A stretch of DNA of 57,191 nt from an uncultured Oscillibacter sp. (GCA_900548505.1 URKI01000005.1:1-57191); one strand, 5' to 3'; positions 1 through 7,665 are shown, numbered from the stretch's first letter. Program-made: numbers and translations. Notes: generated by a model from the letters alone, not told the origin.

Positions 1-46
1 AGATAGGCTCCGGTCTCGTGGGCTCGGAGATGTGTATAAGAGACAG
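1..46. other. Nextera-type sequencing adapter (artefact)
   Basis: The window opens with the end of a P7-type primer (AGAT), an 8-base index (AGGCTCCG), then GTCTCGTGGGCTCGG and the 19-base transposase mosaic end finishing in AGAGACAG. This is library adapter, not genomic DNA. The same adapter, reversed, closes the window, so the two contig ends mimic an inverted terminal repeat. Genome sequence starts at about base 47. Confidence 0.97.
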
Positions 47-1529
47 TGGTCATGCAGTTGTGGGCGCAGATGGTGCCGGTGATGAAGGGCAGGGGGTTCT
101 TCTCGGTGATGAGACGCAGGGCGGAGGCATACTCGCCCTTGCGGCACAGCTCGATGTACTCGGGGATATCCTGATGGATGGGGCAGCCGCCCTTGCAGGG
201 AGCGGTGAAGCAGTCCATCAGAGGCACCTTCTCATAGAGCTTGCGGCGGGGCAGGGGCTTGATGGGCTTGACATGGTACTTGTCAGACCGGGCGGCCAGG
301 CACAGCGCCTCGATGGCGGTCACGTCCACGCCGGTGAAGGGCTTGAAGTCCATGGCGTCCAGCTTGTCGCCAATCTGGGTGAAGCGCTGGTAGCCGCCGG
401 GCTTCAATTCCGTGGTGGCCATGGTGATGGGCCAGATACCGCAGGCGAACAGCTTATCGATGTTGAAGGCGTCGGCGCCGCCGGCGTAGGAAAGGCGCAG
501 CTTGCCGCCGAACTCCTTGGCCATCATAGCGGCCATGGTGGTGGTCAGGGGGAAGAGGGACTTGCCCGCCATGTACATCTCCTCGCTGGGCAGCTCTCCG
601 GCCTTCACGTCCACGGGGAAGGTGTTGGAGAGCTTGAGGCCGAACTCGAGGCCGTGGGCGTCCGCCAGGGCCTGGAGCCGGTGGAACATGGGCACCGCGT
701 CGCAGTACTGCAGGTCCTCCTTGAAGTGGTGATCGTCAAAGGCGATGTAGTCATAGCCCATGGAGTCCAGAATGGACCGGGCGGTCTCGTAGCCCAGGAT
801 GGTGGGGTTGCACTTGACGAAGGTGTGCAGGTGCTTTTTCTCGATGAGGTAGCTGGCGATGCGCTCGATCTCGTCGGGCGGGCAGCCGTGGAGGGTGGAG
901 ACCGTCACGGAGCCGGAGACGTGGGGGGTGATGGTGTCGATATAATCGGCCTCGCCGGGGAAGAACTCCTTCAAAACGGCGATGCACTCCTGGAAGATGG
1001 GCGTCTTGGAGGCGTCCACCATGCCGTCCAGGAAGGTGTTCACCTTCTCGCCCTGGATACCGGCCAGATCGTAGCCCACGGACATGTTGAACACAAACCC
1101 GTTGGGATCGCCCAGACCGTACACCTTGGCCATGATCTTGCACGCGCACCAGGCCTTCACGTACTCCTCAAAAGCCTGCTGGACGTACAGCTCCGTGGAC
1201 CACTCGCAGTTGTAGCACTCGTCCTCTGCCAGGATGCAGGGGCGGTTGATGCAGGCGGCAAGGTCCGCGCCGTCCATCTTCTGGACGGTCTTGAGCTCGA
1301 AGAACCGGGCACCGCCGAAGTAGCTGGCGATGATGTTCTGCGCCAGCTGGGTGTTGGGGCCGGCGGCGGGGCCAAAGGGGGTCTCAATGGTCTCACCGAA
1401 GATGGGCAGCTTCTTCACGCCCGCCTTGTAGGCGCGATGGACGCCAAAGACGGAGCCCTCACGCTGGTACTCGGTAGTGACCCAGGTCATCAATTCCCGG
1501 AAGGGAATGGGGATCATCAGTTCAGACAT
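47..1529 (-). CDS. ygfK: YgfK-type putative selenate reductase / purine-degradation flavoprotein, N-terminal half (cut by contig end)
   Basis: The frame starts at an ATG preceded by a perfect AGGAGG (1541-1546) and stays open for 494 codons into the adapter, so the C-terminal half of a roughly 1,000-residue family protein is missing. The first ~430 residues look like the dihydroorotate-dehydrogenase-like barrel of YgfK. At about residues 440-490 a GltD-like cysteine region begins (CKGGCPIHQDI, then CAHNC), which introduces the Fe-S and FAD/NAD(P) part of the protein. YgfK is annotated as a selenate reductase subunit in E. coli. It also belongs to the conserved gut-bacterial cluster for anaerobic purine/urate breakdown together with SsnA. 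Here it lies directly downstream of ssnA on the same strand. Identity is firm; the substrate is inferred. Confidence 0.88.
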
Positions 1530-1593
1530 ACGCTTTTTTCCTCCTCAAAAAATACTCCTTGCATTGGGGAACGGGCCGCTGGGCGGCGCCGCA

Positions 1594-1669
1594 GATGGCT
1601 TAGTATTCGCAGTGGTTGAGCTTGCCCCAGAGCTTCTTGCTGGCCTCCAGGATATGCGCATTCACGGCC
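1594..1669 (-). repeat. Duplicated copy of the ssnA 3' end (direct repeat, copy A)
   Basis: These 76 bases match the true ssnA end (1802-1877) at an offset of exactly 208, with only two differences (1597/1805, and the second base of the CT/TT pair near 1645/1853). Read on the minus strand, it encodes the last residues of SsnA (ending KLWGKLNHCEY) and its stop, but has no start codon or gene body. It is therefore a non-functional tail fragment between ssnA and ygfK. Confidence 0.9.
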
Positions 1670-1801
1670 ATTCCCATGGGGCGGGGCCCCATGGGAGCCC
1701 TTTGATTTGACTAGGCGGGCGAAAGTGAATTTCGCCCGCCCAAGGTTTTGCGCTTGGCGCAAAACGCTTGTACGCCGCACTTGCGGCGGGAGGCCGTGAA
1801 A
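1670..1801. repeat. Cluster of four hairpins exactly framed by the duplicated ssnA tails
   Basis: The 132 bases between the two 76-base copies are almost entirely palindromic. The stems are TCCCATGGGGC/GCCCCATGGGA (1672-1696, 11 bp, 3-base loop), GGCGGGCGAAA/TTTCGCCCGCC (1714-1740, 11 bp), GTTTTGCGC/GCGCAAAAC (1745-1765, 9 bp) and GCCGC/GCGGC (1774-1787). There is no long T-run, so it is not a plain terminator. It resembles a REP/BIME-like or MITE-like intergenic element, but that is inference. It may also lower read-through from ssnA into ygfK. Confidence 0.7.
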
Positions 1802-1877
1802 GATAGCTTAGTATTCGCAGTGGTTGAGCTTGCCCCAGAGCTTCTTGCTGGCTTCCAGGATATGCGCATTCACGGCC
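1802..1877 (-). repeat. ssnA 3' end, direct repeat copy B (functional copy)
   Basis: This is the in-gene partner of the duplicated fragment at 1594-1669. It covers the last codons and stop of intact ssnA and lies immediately next to the hairpin cluster. Confidence 0.9.
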
Positions 1878-3151
1878 TCTTCGTCGATATCCACCAGCTG
1901 GCGGTCCTTCATGAGGATCTTGCCGTTGATCATGGTGGTCTGGCACTGGCGGCCGGTCATGCCGAAGAGCATGTGGCCGTCGATGTTGGCGTCGGAGAAG
2001 GGGGTGAAGGGCTTGTAGTCCATGACGATCACGTCGGCGGCCGCGCCGGGGGCCAGGACGCCCAGAGTGGGGAAGCCGGTGCGCGCGGCCATCTTGGCGT
2101 TGTTCTTGAAGAGCATGTCCGTCACCTCGCACCAGCCAACGTTGGGCATGCAGGCGTTGTGGCGCTGGATGGTGAGGGCCACCTTGATGGACTCCAGCAT
2201 GTCATTGGTGTAGGCGTCGGTGCCCAGGCCCACCAGGATGCCCTTCTTGTAAAGCTGCAGAATGGGGGAGCAGCCCACGGCGTTGCCCATGTTGGACTCG
2301 GGGTTGTTGACGCACATGGTATCGGTGGCCTTGATGATGTCCATCTCGGCGGTGTTGACGTGGATGCAGTGACCCAGAATGGTTTTTTCACCCAGAATGC
2401 CGTGGTCCTGGAGACGCTGCACCGGGCGGCGGCCGTAGTTCTGGAGAGAGTCATACACGTCGTTCATGCCCTCGGAGACATGGATGTGGTAGCCCACCCG
2501 GCCGCCATTGGCCGCCACCATCCGGTCAAAGGTCTTGTCGGAGATGGTGAACAGGGCGTGGCCGCCGAACATGGCCTTGAGCATGTCAGAGGGGTTTTTC
2601 TCGCAGTAGTCGATAAAGTCCTTGTTCTCCTGGACGGACTGGATGGACTTCTCCTCGCCGTCCCGGTCGGAGACCTCGTAGCAAAGGCAGGCACGCATGC
2701 CGAACTCCTTGGTGACCTCGGCGATCTTCATCAGGGAGCCGGGGATCTCGCAGAAGGAGGCGTGATGGTCGAAGATGGTGGTGACGCCCTGCTTGATGGA
2801 GTCGATCACCAGAGCCTGGGCGCTGGCGCGGGTGGCTTCCAGATCCAGGTTGCGGTCGATGTACCACCACTGGCCGTCCAGCACCTCATAGAAGTTGGTG
2901 GGGTTGTAGCCGTTGATGGACAGGCCCCGGGCCAGAGCGGAGTAGATATGGGTGTGGGCGTTGATGAGACCGGGCATGATGACGCCGCCCTTGGCGTCCA
3001 CAAATTCTGCCTGGGGATACTTGGCCTTCAGATCGGCGGTGGTGCCCACCTCTACGATCTTGCCGCCGTCGGTGACCACACCGCCGTCGGGGTAGTAGCC
3101 GGTACCGTTGGGATCACGGGTGATCAGCTTGCCGTTTGCCAGTAAGATCAT
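1808..3151 (-). CDS. ssnA: SsnA-type aminohydrolase (amidohydrolase superfamily)
   Basis: The 447-residue protein is full length for SsnA. The metal-binding HxH occurs at residues 66-68 (INAHTHIYSAL), followed by the later conserved histidines (HIHVSEG, GHCIHVNT) and the catalytic Asp segment (GLGTDAYTND) of cytosolic metallo-amidohydrolases. The ATG follows AGGAGG (about 3157-3162). In gut anaerobes ssnA clusters with ygfK, xdh, hydantoinase and ygeX/ygeY-type genes, and has been linked to breakdown of purines and uric acid. Only ygfK is visible here, downstream. The gene has its own promoter and a structured leader with an intrinsic terminator before the coding region, which suggests control by attenuation. 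The precise substrate cannot be read from sequence. Confidence 0.93.
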   Translation of the reverse strand: MILLANGKLITRDPNGTGYYPDGGVVTDGGKIVEVGTTADLKAKYPQAEFVDAKGGVIMPGLINAHTHIYSALARGLSINGYNPTNFYEVLDGQWWYIDRNLDLEATRASAQALVIDSIKQGVTTIFDHHASFCEIPGSLMKIAEVTKEFGMRACLCYEVSDRDGEEKSIQSVQENKDFIDYCEKNPSDMLKAMFGGHALFTISDKTFDRMVAANGGRVGYHIHVSEGMNDVYDSLQNYGRRPVQRLQDHGILGEKTILGHCIHVNTAEMDIIKATDTMCVNNPESNMGNAVGCSPILQLYKKGILVGLGTDAYTNDMLESIKVALTIQRHNACMPNVGWCEVTDMLFKNNAKMAARTGFPTLGVLAPGAAADVIVMDYKPFTPFSDANIDGHMLFGMTGRQCQTTMINGKILMKDRQLVDIDEEAVNAHILEASKKLWGKLNHCEY

Positions 3152-3200
3152 GTGAAAAACCTCCTGTTAGTGTTGTCTTGATACGACAATAGAGCCGCAG

Positions 3201-3245
3201 GAAAAAGAAAAAGGCGCTCCAAGCCCTTGCGGCTTGAAACACCTA
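3201..3245 (-). terminator. Intrinsic terminator inside the ssnA 5' leader
   Basis: In the minus-strand transcript, AGGUGUUUCAAGCC (3244-3231) pairs with GGCUUGGAGCGCCU (3225-3212) around a GCAAG loop. All 14 positions pair, three of them as G-U, and the stem is followed at once by UUUUUCUUUUU. It lies about 50 bases upstream of the ssnA start codon, so it would stop transcription before the gene unless prevented. Confidence 0.75.
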
Positions 3246-3308
3246 CCAAAAAACAGGGAATGATAGGTGTCAGCCCGTGCGCGCAGCACTTCGTTACAGC
3301 TATCATCC
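3239..3308 (-). promoter_or_regulatory. Candidate riboswitch/attenuator leader of ssnA (aptamer-like stem plus antiterminator)
   Basis: Three overlapping helices are visible in the minus-strand RNA. A basal stem GGAUGAUAG (3308-3300) / CUAUCAUUCC (3266-3257, one bulge) encloses about 33 nt that include a GUGC-UGCGC-GCAC hairpin. An antiterminator ACACCUA (3270-3264) / UAGGUGU (3245-3239) uses the 3' end of the basal stem and the 5' arm of the terminator. Basal stem plus terminator therefore excludes antiterminator. This is the usual layout of an OFF-type riboswitch. I do not recognise the aptamer as a known class; the ligand, if any, is unknown. Confidence 0.55.
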
Positions 3309-3323
3309 TTCGCTTGTATTTGT

Positions 3324-3352
3324 ATTTTAACGGACAAGACGGCAAAATGCAA
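3324..3352 (-). promoter_or_regulatory. ssnA promoter
   Basis: On the minus strand, TTGCAT (3352-3347) and TAAAAT (3329-3324) are separated by 17 bp. This predicts a start near 3316, just upstream of the structured leader, which leaves a roughly 165-base 5' UTR. The divergent agcS promoter lies about 160 bp away, and the DNA between the two (about 3353-3514) shows no gene. Confidence 0.65.
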
Positions 3353-3514
3353 GCAGTGAGACTGAAAAAATCCCTCGCCGGATTTTGTATACATTGCCAT
3401 AAAATGCCGGAGAAGACGCGGGAAAACCGGCAGAAGCCACGGGAAAAACGGATCTCCCTCTGCTCGGCGGCAGGGAAGGAGCGGAAGAGGGTACCATTAA
3501 ATAAAGGAATAGAA

Positions 3515-3544
3515 TTGACAAAAAGGTGCCTGCTCTGCTATGCT
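3515..3544 (+). promoter_or_regulatory. Promoter of the alanine/sodium symporter gene
   Basis: TTGACA (3515-3520) and TATGCT (3539-3544) have 18 bp spacing. Because the -10 overlaps an in-frame upstream ATG at 3540, translation must start at the later ATG at 3582. Confidence 0.7.
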
Positions 3545-3581
3545 GAACAGACTGAAAACGAAAGAGAAAGGGAAGTGTGCT

Positions 3582-4988
3582 ATGCTCAGTGAGATGATCG
3601 GTATCCTCAATGACTGGCTCTATACCTACATCCTGGTGATCCTGCTGATCGCCGCGGGTGTCTATTTTACGGTGCGGAGCGGTTTTGTTCAGTTCAGAAT
3701 GTTTGCAGAGTCCATCCGGGTGGTGGGAGAAAAGCCCCACGATGCCGGTACGGTCTCCTCCTTCCAGGCGCTGATGGTGTCCACGGCCTCCCGGGTGGGA
3801 ACCGGCAACATCATCGGCATCTCCACGGCCATCTGCTGCGGCGGATACGGTGCCGTGTTCTGGATGTGGGTCATTGCCATCATCGGCGGTGCCTCCGCGT
3901 TTGTGGAGTCTACCCTGGCCCAGATCTACAAGCGGCGCAACCCCAAGACCGGGGAGAGCTACGGCGGCCCCTCTTACTACATTGAGGCCGCTCTTCACAG
4001 CCGGGTCCTGGCAGTGATCTTTGCCGTTACGCTGATCCTGACTTACGCCGGCGGATTCAACATGCTGGCGGCCTACAACCTCCAGTCCACCTTCTCCGGC
4101 TACAGCTTCTACGACCCTGCCACCACTCCGTGGGTGATCGGCGCGGTGCTGGCCGCGGTGGTAGGCTACTGCGTCATGGGCGGCGGAAAGCGCATCATCC
4201 GCTTCACCTCTACCCTGGTGCCCTTTATGGGCGGCCTCTATGTGCTGGTGGCCGTAGTGATGGTGGTGCTCAACTGGCAGATGGTGCCCCAGGTGCTGGG
4301 CAGCATCTTCGCCGGCGCCTTCGACTTCCAGGCCATCTTCGGCGGCTTCACCGGCTCTGCCATGATGTACGGCATCAAGCGCGGATTGTTCTCCAACGAG
4401 GCGGGCGTGGGCTCTGCCCCCAACGCGGCTGCTTCCGCCGACGTGAGCCACCCCGTCAAGCAGGGCCTGGTGCAGATGCTCTCCGTGTTCATCGACACGC
4501 TGCTCATCTGCTCTGCCACCGCGTTCATGCTCCTTTGCTCCGGCGTGGCGCCGGAGGCCTCCCTCCAGGGCGCACCTTATGTGCAGATGGCCCTCCAGGC
4601 CCAGTTCGGTGCTGCCGGACCCATCTTCATCACCGCTGCCATGGTGCTGTTCGCCTTTACCACCCTCATCGGCAACCTCTACTATGTGGATAACTGCCTG
4701 AACTACATCGTGGGCAAGATCCCTGCCAAGGAGTTCATGGTCCTCTTCCGCATCGACGCTGTGGTGCTGATCTTCATCGGCGCGGGTATGGAGATCAACA
4801 TGGTGTGGAACCTGGCGGACGTGCTCATGGGCGTCATGGCCCTCATCAACCTGCCGGTGATCGTGATCCTGGCCAAGCCCGCCCTGGCCGCCCTGCGGGA
4901 TTATACCCGCCAGCGCAAGGAGGGCAAGAATCCGGTGTTCCGGGCCGCGAACGTGGGGCTTGCGGGCCAAACCGAGTGCTGGGAGTGA
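3582..4988 (+). CDS. Alanine/glycine:sodium symporter, AgcS family
   Basis: A 468-residue polytopic membrane protein with the AGCS signature near residues 65-85 (SRVGTGNIIGIS followed by GGYGAVFWMW) and the conserved segment GLFSNEAGVGSAPNAAA, about 265-285. Members import alanine or glycine with Na+ across the cytoplasmic membrane. The ATG at 3582 is preferred because AGAAAGGGAAG sits 8 bases before it, while an in-frame ATG 14 codons upstream lies inside the promoter -10. The gene is monocistronic: own promoter before it, a strong hairpin terminator after it. Family assignment is secure; alanine versus glycine is not determined. Confidence 0.93.
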   Translation: MLSEMIGILNDWLYTYILVILLIAAGVYFTVRSGFVQFRMFAESIRVVGEKPHDAGTVSSFQALMVSTASRVGTGNIIGISTAICCGGYGAVFWMWVIAIIGGASAFVESTLAQIYKRRNPKTGESYGGPSYYIEAALHSRVLAVIFAVTLILTYAGGFNMLAAYNLQSTFSGYSFYDPATTPWVIGAVLAAVVGYCVMGGGKRIIRFTSTLVPFMGGLYVLVAVVMVVLNWQMVPQVLGSIFAGAFDFQAIFGGFTGSAMMYGIKRGLFSNEAGVGSAPNAAASADVSHPVKQGLVQMLSVFIDTLLICSATAFMLLCSGVAPEASLQGAPYVQMALQAQFGAAGPIFITAAMVLFAFTTLIGNLYYVDNCLNYIVGKIPAKEFMVLFRIDAVVLIFIGAGMEINMVWNLADVLMGVMALINLPVIVILAKPALAALRDYTRQRKEGKNPVFRAANVGLAGQTECWE

Positions 4989-5010
4989 TTCCCCGTACTG
5001 CAAAGCAAAA

Positions 5011-5046
5011 AAAAGAGAAGACGCTGCGGCGTCTTCTCTTTTTTTG
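5011..5046 (+). terminator. Intrinsic terminator after the symporter gene
   Basis: A 14-bp stem AAAAGAGAAGACGC / GCGTCTTCTCTTTT closes over a TGCG loop and runs into a T-tract. Confidence 0.9.
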
Positions 5047-5091
5047 CCGTGTGCGGATGCGTATAAAATTTGAAGGGCGGCAAAAAACTAC

Positions 5092-5139
5092 TTGCAATAT
5101 ATATCAGAACCGCGTAATATAGTATTACAAACTATATTA
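5092..5139 (+). promoter_or_regulatory. Promoter with operator-like dyad for the hemolysin III family gene
   Basis: TTGCAA (5092-5097), a 17-bp spacer and TAATAT (5115-5120) form the promoter. The -10 is the start of a perfect inverted repeat TAATATAGT (5115-5123), 7-base spacer, ACTATATTA (5131-5139). A dyad lying over -10/+1 is typical of a repressor operator. No regulator gene is adjacent, so the protein that binds is unknown. Confidence 0.6.
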
Positions 5140-5168
5140 TAAGATTTTAAAAACTAGGAGACGATACT

Positions 5169-5831
5169 ATGCATCGGTTTTTCCCTCATGCGGCAGACCC
5201 GGTCAGCTGCGGCACCCATACCATCGGTGCATTGGCGGCTTTTGCCGGCGGCGTGTTCTTTCTGATCCGCGCAGTGCACACGGGGGCGCCGGCCCTGGCG
5301 CTGGCCTGTGCCATGTGCTTCAGCCTTTCTATGCTGGCGCTGTATACGGCCAGCGCGGTCTATCACTACTATCCCGGCACGGCGGACAGCAGCGGTGTGA
5401 AGCGGCGGCTGCGGAAAATGGACCACAGCATGATCTATGTGCTCATCGCCGGCAGCTACACGCCCTTTTCCGTGGTGCTGCTGCCCCAGCCCAAGGGGAC
5501 GCGGTTCTGCCTGCTTTTGTGGGGCGTGGCCGCGGCGGGCATTCTGGTGAAGGTGTTCTGGATCAATGCGCCCCGGATGCTCTCCACCGCCATCTATCTG
5601 GTGATGGGCTGGGCGGCGGTGTTTGTGGCAAAGGACTTTGCCGCCTGCCTGGGACAGCCCTGCCTAACGCTGGTGGCCCTGGGCGGCGTGTGCTACTCCG
5701 TGGGCGCGGTGTTCTACGCCATTAAAAAGCCCAACATCTCGGCGGAATGGACGTTCCACGAGATCTTTCACCTGCTGATCCTGGCGGGGTCGCTGCTGCA
5801 CTATCTGGCAGTTTATTTCTACGTGCTGTAA
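5169..5831 (+). CDS. Hemolysin III family (PAQR/YqfA-like) membrane protein
   Basis: The 220-residue protein has about seven hydrophobic segments and the family hallmarks: an N-terminal PVSCGTHTIGA segment, S-x-VYHYY near residue 72, HSMIYVLIAGSYTPF around 93-107, and a C-terminal HEIFHLLILAGSLLHY with the conserved histidines. Bacterial PAQR members are integral membrane proteins with a putative metal-dependent hydrolase site. Despite the name, haemolysis is not a safe inference, and roles in membrane fluidity have been proposed. AGGAG (5156-5160) lies 8 bases before the ATG. It is a single-gene unit between its own promoter and a bidirectional terminator. Confidence 0.9.
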   Translation: MHRFFPHAADPVSCGTHTIGALAAFAGGVFFLIRAVHTGAPALALACAMCFSLSMLALYTASAVYHYYPGTADSSGVKRRLRKMDHSMIYVLIAGSYTPFSVVLLPQPKGTRFCLLLWGVAAAGILVKVFWINAPRMLSTAIYLVMGWAAVFVAKDFAACLGQPCLTLVALGGVCYSVGAVFYAIKKPNISAEWTFHEIFHLLILAGSLLHYLAVYFYVL

Positions 5832-5833
5832 AG

Positions 5834-5867
5834 AAAAAAGAGACGGCCGATTGGCCGTCTCTTTTTT
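5834..5867. terminator. Bidirectional terminator between the hemolysin III family gene and upp
   Basis: The stem AAAAAAGAGACGGCC / GGCCGTCTCTTTTTT has a GATT loop. A-tracts and T-tracts on the two sides allow termination of both convergent transcripts. Confidence 0.9.
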
Positions 5868-6499
5868 TATTTCGTGCCGAAGATCCGGTCGCCGGCGTCG
5901 CCCAGGCCGGGCACGATGTAGCCCTGCTCGTTGAGGTGGTCGTCCACGGCGCCGCAGTAGATGTCCACGTCCGGGTGGGTCTCCTGGATGTGCTTGATGC
6001 CCTCGGGGGCGGCCAGCAGCACCATGAGCTTGATGTTGATGCAGCCGCGCTTCTTCATCTCGGTGATGGCGGCCTCGGCGCTGCCGCCGGTGGCCAGCAT
6101 GGGATCGACGATCATGATGTCCCGCTCGGCGATGTCCTTGGGCATCTTGCAGAAGTACACATGGGGCTCCAGAGTCTCCTCGTCCCGGAACATGCCGATG
6201 TGGCCCACACGGGCACCGGGCACCATGCGCAAAACGCCGTCCACCAGGCCCAGACCTGCCCGCAGGATGGGCACCACGGCGAACTTTTTGCCCTTGAGGG
6301 TGGGAGCGGTGGTGGTGCAGATGGGGGTCTCCACTTCCTTGGTGGTCAGGGGCAGATCCCGGGTGGCCTCATAGGTGATGAGCATGCCGATCTCGCTGAC
6401 CAGCTCCCGGAAGTCCTTGACGCTGGTGTTCTTGTCCCGCAGGATGGTCAGCTTGTGGGCGACCAGGGGATGGTCCATAACATGTACTTTACCGCTCAT
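5867..6499 (-). CDS. upp: Uracil phosphoribosyltransferase
   Basis: The 210-residue enzyme converts uracil and PRPP to UMP in pyrimidine salvage. It is full length, opens with the family start (KVHVMDHPLVAHKLTILRD) and carries the PRPP-binding loop DPMLATGGSA around residues 130-140 and the uracil-binding C-terminal GLGDAGDR. An AAAGGAGC precedes the ATG. It follows tsaB by 42 bases on the same strand with no clear terminator between, so it is probably the last gene of a tsaE-tsaB-upp transcript. Confidence 0.96.
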   Translation of the reverse strand: MSGKVHVMDHPLVAHKLTILRDKNTSVKDFRELVSEIGMLITYEATRDLPLTTKEVETPICTTTAPTLKGKKFAVVPILRAGLGLVDGVLRMVPGARVGHIGMFRDEETLEPHVYFCKMPKDIAERDIMIVDPMLATGGSAEAAITEMKKRGCINIKLMVLLAAPEGIKHIQETHPDVDIYCGAVDDHLNEQGYIVPGLGDAGDRIFGTK

Positions 6500-6541
6500 A
6501 ATAGATGCTCCTTTTATAAAATAAAATGTTTGACGTTTCAG

Positions 6542-7237
6542 TTACATTCGGTCTTTCAGCTTCACGGCGTGGGGCGGCCGCAGATAGGCCGGCTGCAGGC
6601 TCTGGGCGCTTTGCAGCCCACCGGCAGTTGCCAGCTCCAGCGCCTCCAGCGCAACAGAGGAGGCGTTCTGCATCACCAGATGGGGCGGCGCCAGGCGGCA
6701 GGGGATGCCCGCGTGCTGGAAATGGGCCTGGCACAGTGCCGCGCCGTCGCCCACCAGGGTGATCTGCGATGCACCCATGGCGGTCACTTCCGCGGCCACC
6801 TCTTCCAGAGAGATGGCGCGGTCCGGCGTCAGCCGGGTGAGCACACCGTCCCGGGCGGAAAAGAGGGCGTTGTAGATCTGGCTGCGGCGGGCGTCCATGG
6901 CGCAGACGATGAGCCCGTCCGCAAAGGCCACGTTCCGGGCCATGGCGGCCAGGGTGGACACGCCGACGGTGGGCTTGTCCGCTGCAAAGGCCAGCCCCTT
7001 GGCCGCGGCCACGCCGATGCGGATGCCCGTAAAGGAGCCGGGGCCAACGGCCACGGCGATGGCGTCCATCTGGGATACGGTCAGCTCCGTGTTTTTCAAG
7101 ATCCCCTCCACGATGGGCATCAGCGTGCGGCTGTGGGTCAGGCCCGTGTCCTGATAGCCGCAGCAGAGGATCTTGCCGTCCTCCGCCACGGCGGCGGACA
7201 CGGCTTTGGCAGAAGTCTCCAGGGCCAGGATCTTCAT
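6542..7237 (-). CDS. tsaB: tRNA t6A biosynthesis protein TsaB
   Basis: The 231-residue protein belongs to the ASKHA fold and is the non-catalytic partner of TsaD in making N6-threonylcarbamoyl-adenosine on ANN-decoding tRNAs. It starts MKILALETSA and holds the diagnostic GPGSFTGIR at residues 65-73. The ATG overlaps the stop of tsaE (ATGA), so the two are translationally coupled. An in-frame extension upstream runs into tsaE and has no ribosome binding site, so it was rejected. TsaD is not in the window; the TsaC activity is supplied by the fusion protein at 17112-18785. Confidence 0.93.
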   Translation of the reverse strand: MKILALETSAKAVSAAVAEDGKILCCGYQDTGLTHSRTLMPIVEGILKNTELTVSQMDAIAVAVGPGSFTGIRIGVAAAKGLAFAADKPTVGVSTLAAMARNVAFADGLIVCAMDARRSQIYNALFSARDGVLTRLTPDRAISLEEVAAEVTAMGASQITLVGDGAALCQAHFQHAGIPCRLAPPHLVMQNASSVALEALELATAGGLQSAQSLQPAYLRPPHAVKLKDRM

Positions 7238-7665
7238 GTCAGCTCCACTCCTTCCACGTTGATGCACCGCCAGCTGTCCTCCTGGGGGTGGCGGGCGATG
7301 GAAACATAAATAGTGTCCTCCGGCATGGCGTCGGCCACCTGTTCGCTCCACTCCACGGCGCACACGCCGCCCCGGTCCAGGTAGTCCTCCCAGCCGATGT
7401 CGAACAGGGCGTCGGCGTCGTCCAGACGGTACATGTCAAAGTGGAACAGGGGGAGACGGCCCCCTTCGTATTCATTGACGATGGTGAAAGTGGGGCTGGT
7501 GACATGGCCGGTGTAGCCAAGCCCCTGGGCAAGTCCGCGGGTGAACGCGGTCTTTCCCATGCCCAGCCCGCCTTTATATGCCACCACGGCGCCGGGGGCC
7601 AGGGCAGCGGCCAGACGGGCGCCCAGCTCCTCCGTCTCCGTCACGCTGTGGGAGAGATATTCCAC
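7234..7665 (-). CDS. tsaE: tRNA t6A biosynthesis ATPase TsaE
   Basis: This 143-residue P-loop ATPase assists the TsaB-TsaD complex. The Walker A is GGLGMGKT (residues 32-39), followed by the family TSPTFTIVNEY and the FHFDMYRL segment. It starts at GTG with AAAGGA about 10 bases upstream. It is first in the minus-strand unit tsaE-tsaB(-upp) and divergent from rodA across a compact two-promoter region. Confidence 0.94.
   Translation of the reverse strand: MEYLSHSVTETEELGARLAAALAPGAVVAYKGGLGMGKTAFTRGLAQGLGYTGHVTSPTFTIVNEYEGGRLPLFHFDMYRLDDADALFDIGWEDYLDRGGVCAVEWSEQVADAMPEDTIYVSIARHPQEDSWRCINVEGVELT

Noticed and set aside
47..1619. Plus-strand open frame of more than 500 codons opposite ygfK
   Set aside because: It starts inside adapter sequence and its product is a repetitive Gly/Val/His/Leu shadow of ygfK codons; the minus-strand frame has the conserved motifs and the ribosome binding site.
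1670..1801. CRISPR array or insertion sequence between ssnA and ygfK
   Set aside because: The hairpins differ from each other in sequence, there are no regular repeat-spacer units and no transposase frame.
3201..3352. Known purine, THF, ZTP, guanidine or T-box class for the ssnA leader
   Set aside because: The conserved core sequences of these classes as I know them are not visible, and the element is too short for T-box or THF types; I therefore left the class open.
3227..3592. Plus-strand open frame of about 120 codons in the ssnA-agcS intergenic region
   Set aside because: It has no ribosome binding site, runs over two promoters and the symporter start, and looks like no known protein; the DNA is better explained by the minus-strand ssnA leader and the plus-strand promoter.
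5169..5831. Haemolysin/toxin role for the hemolysin III family protein
   Set aside because: The sequence is a seven-helix PAQR-type membrane protein; the name is historical and nothing nearby suggests a toxin.
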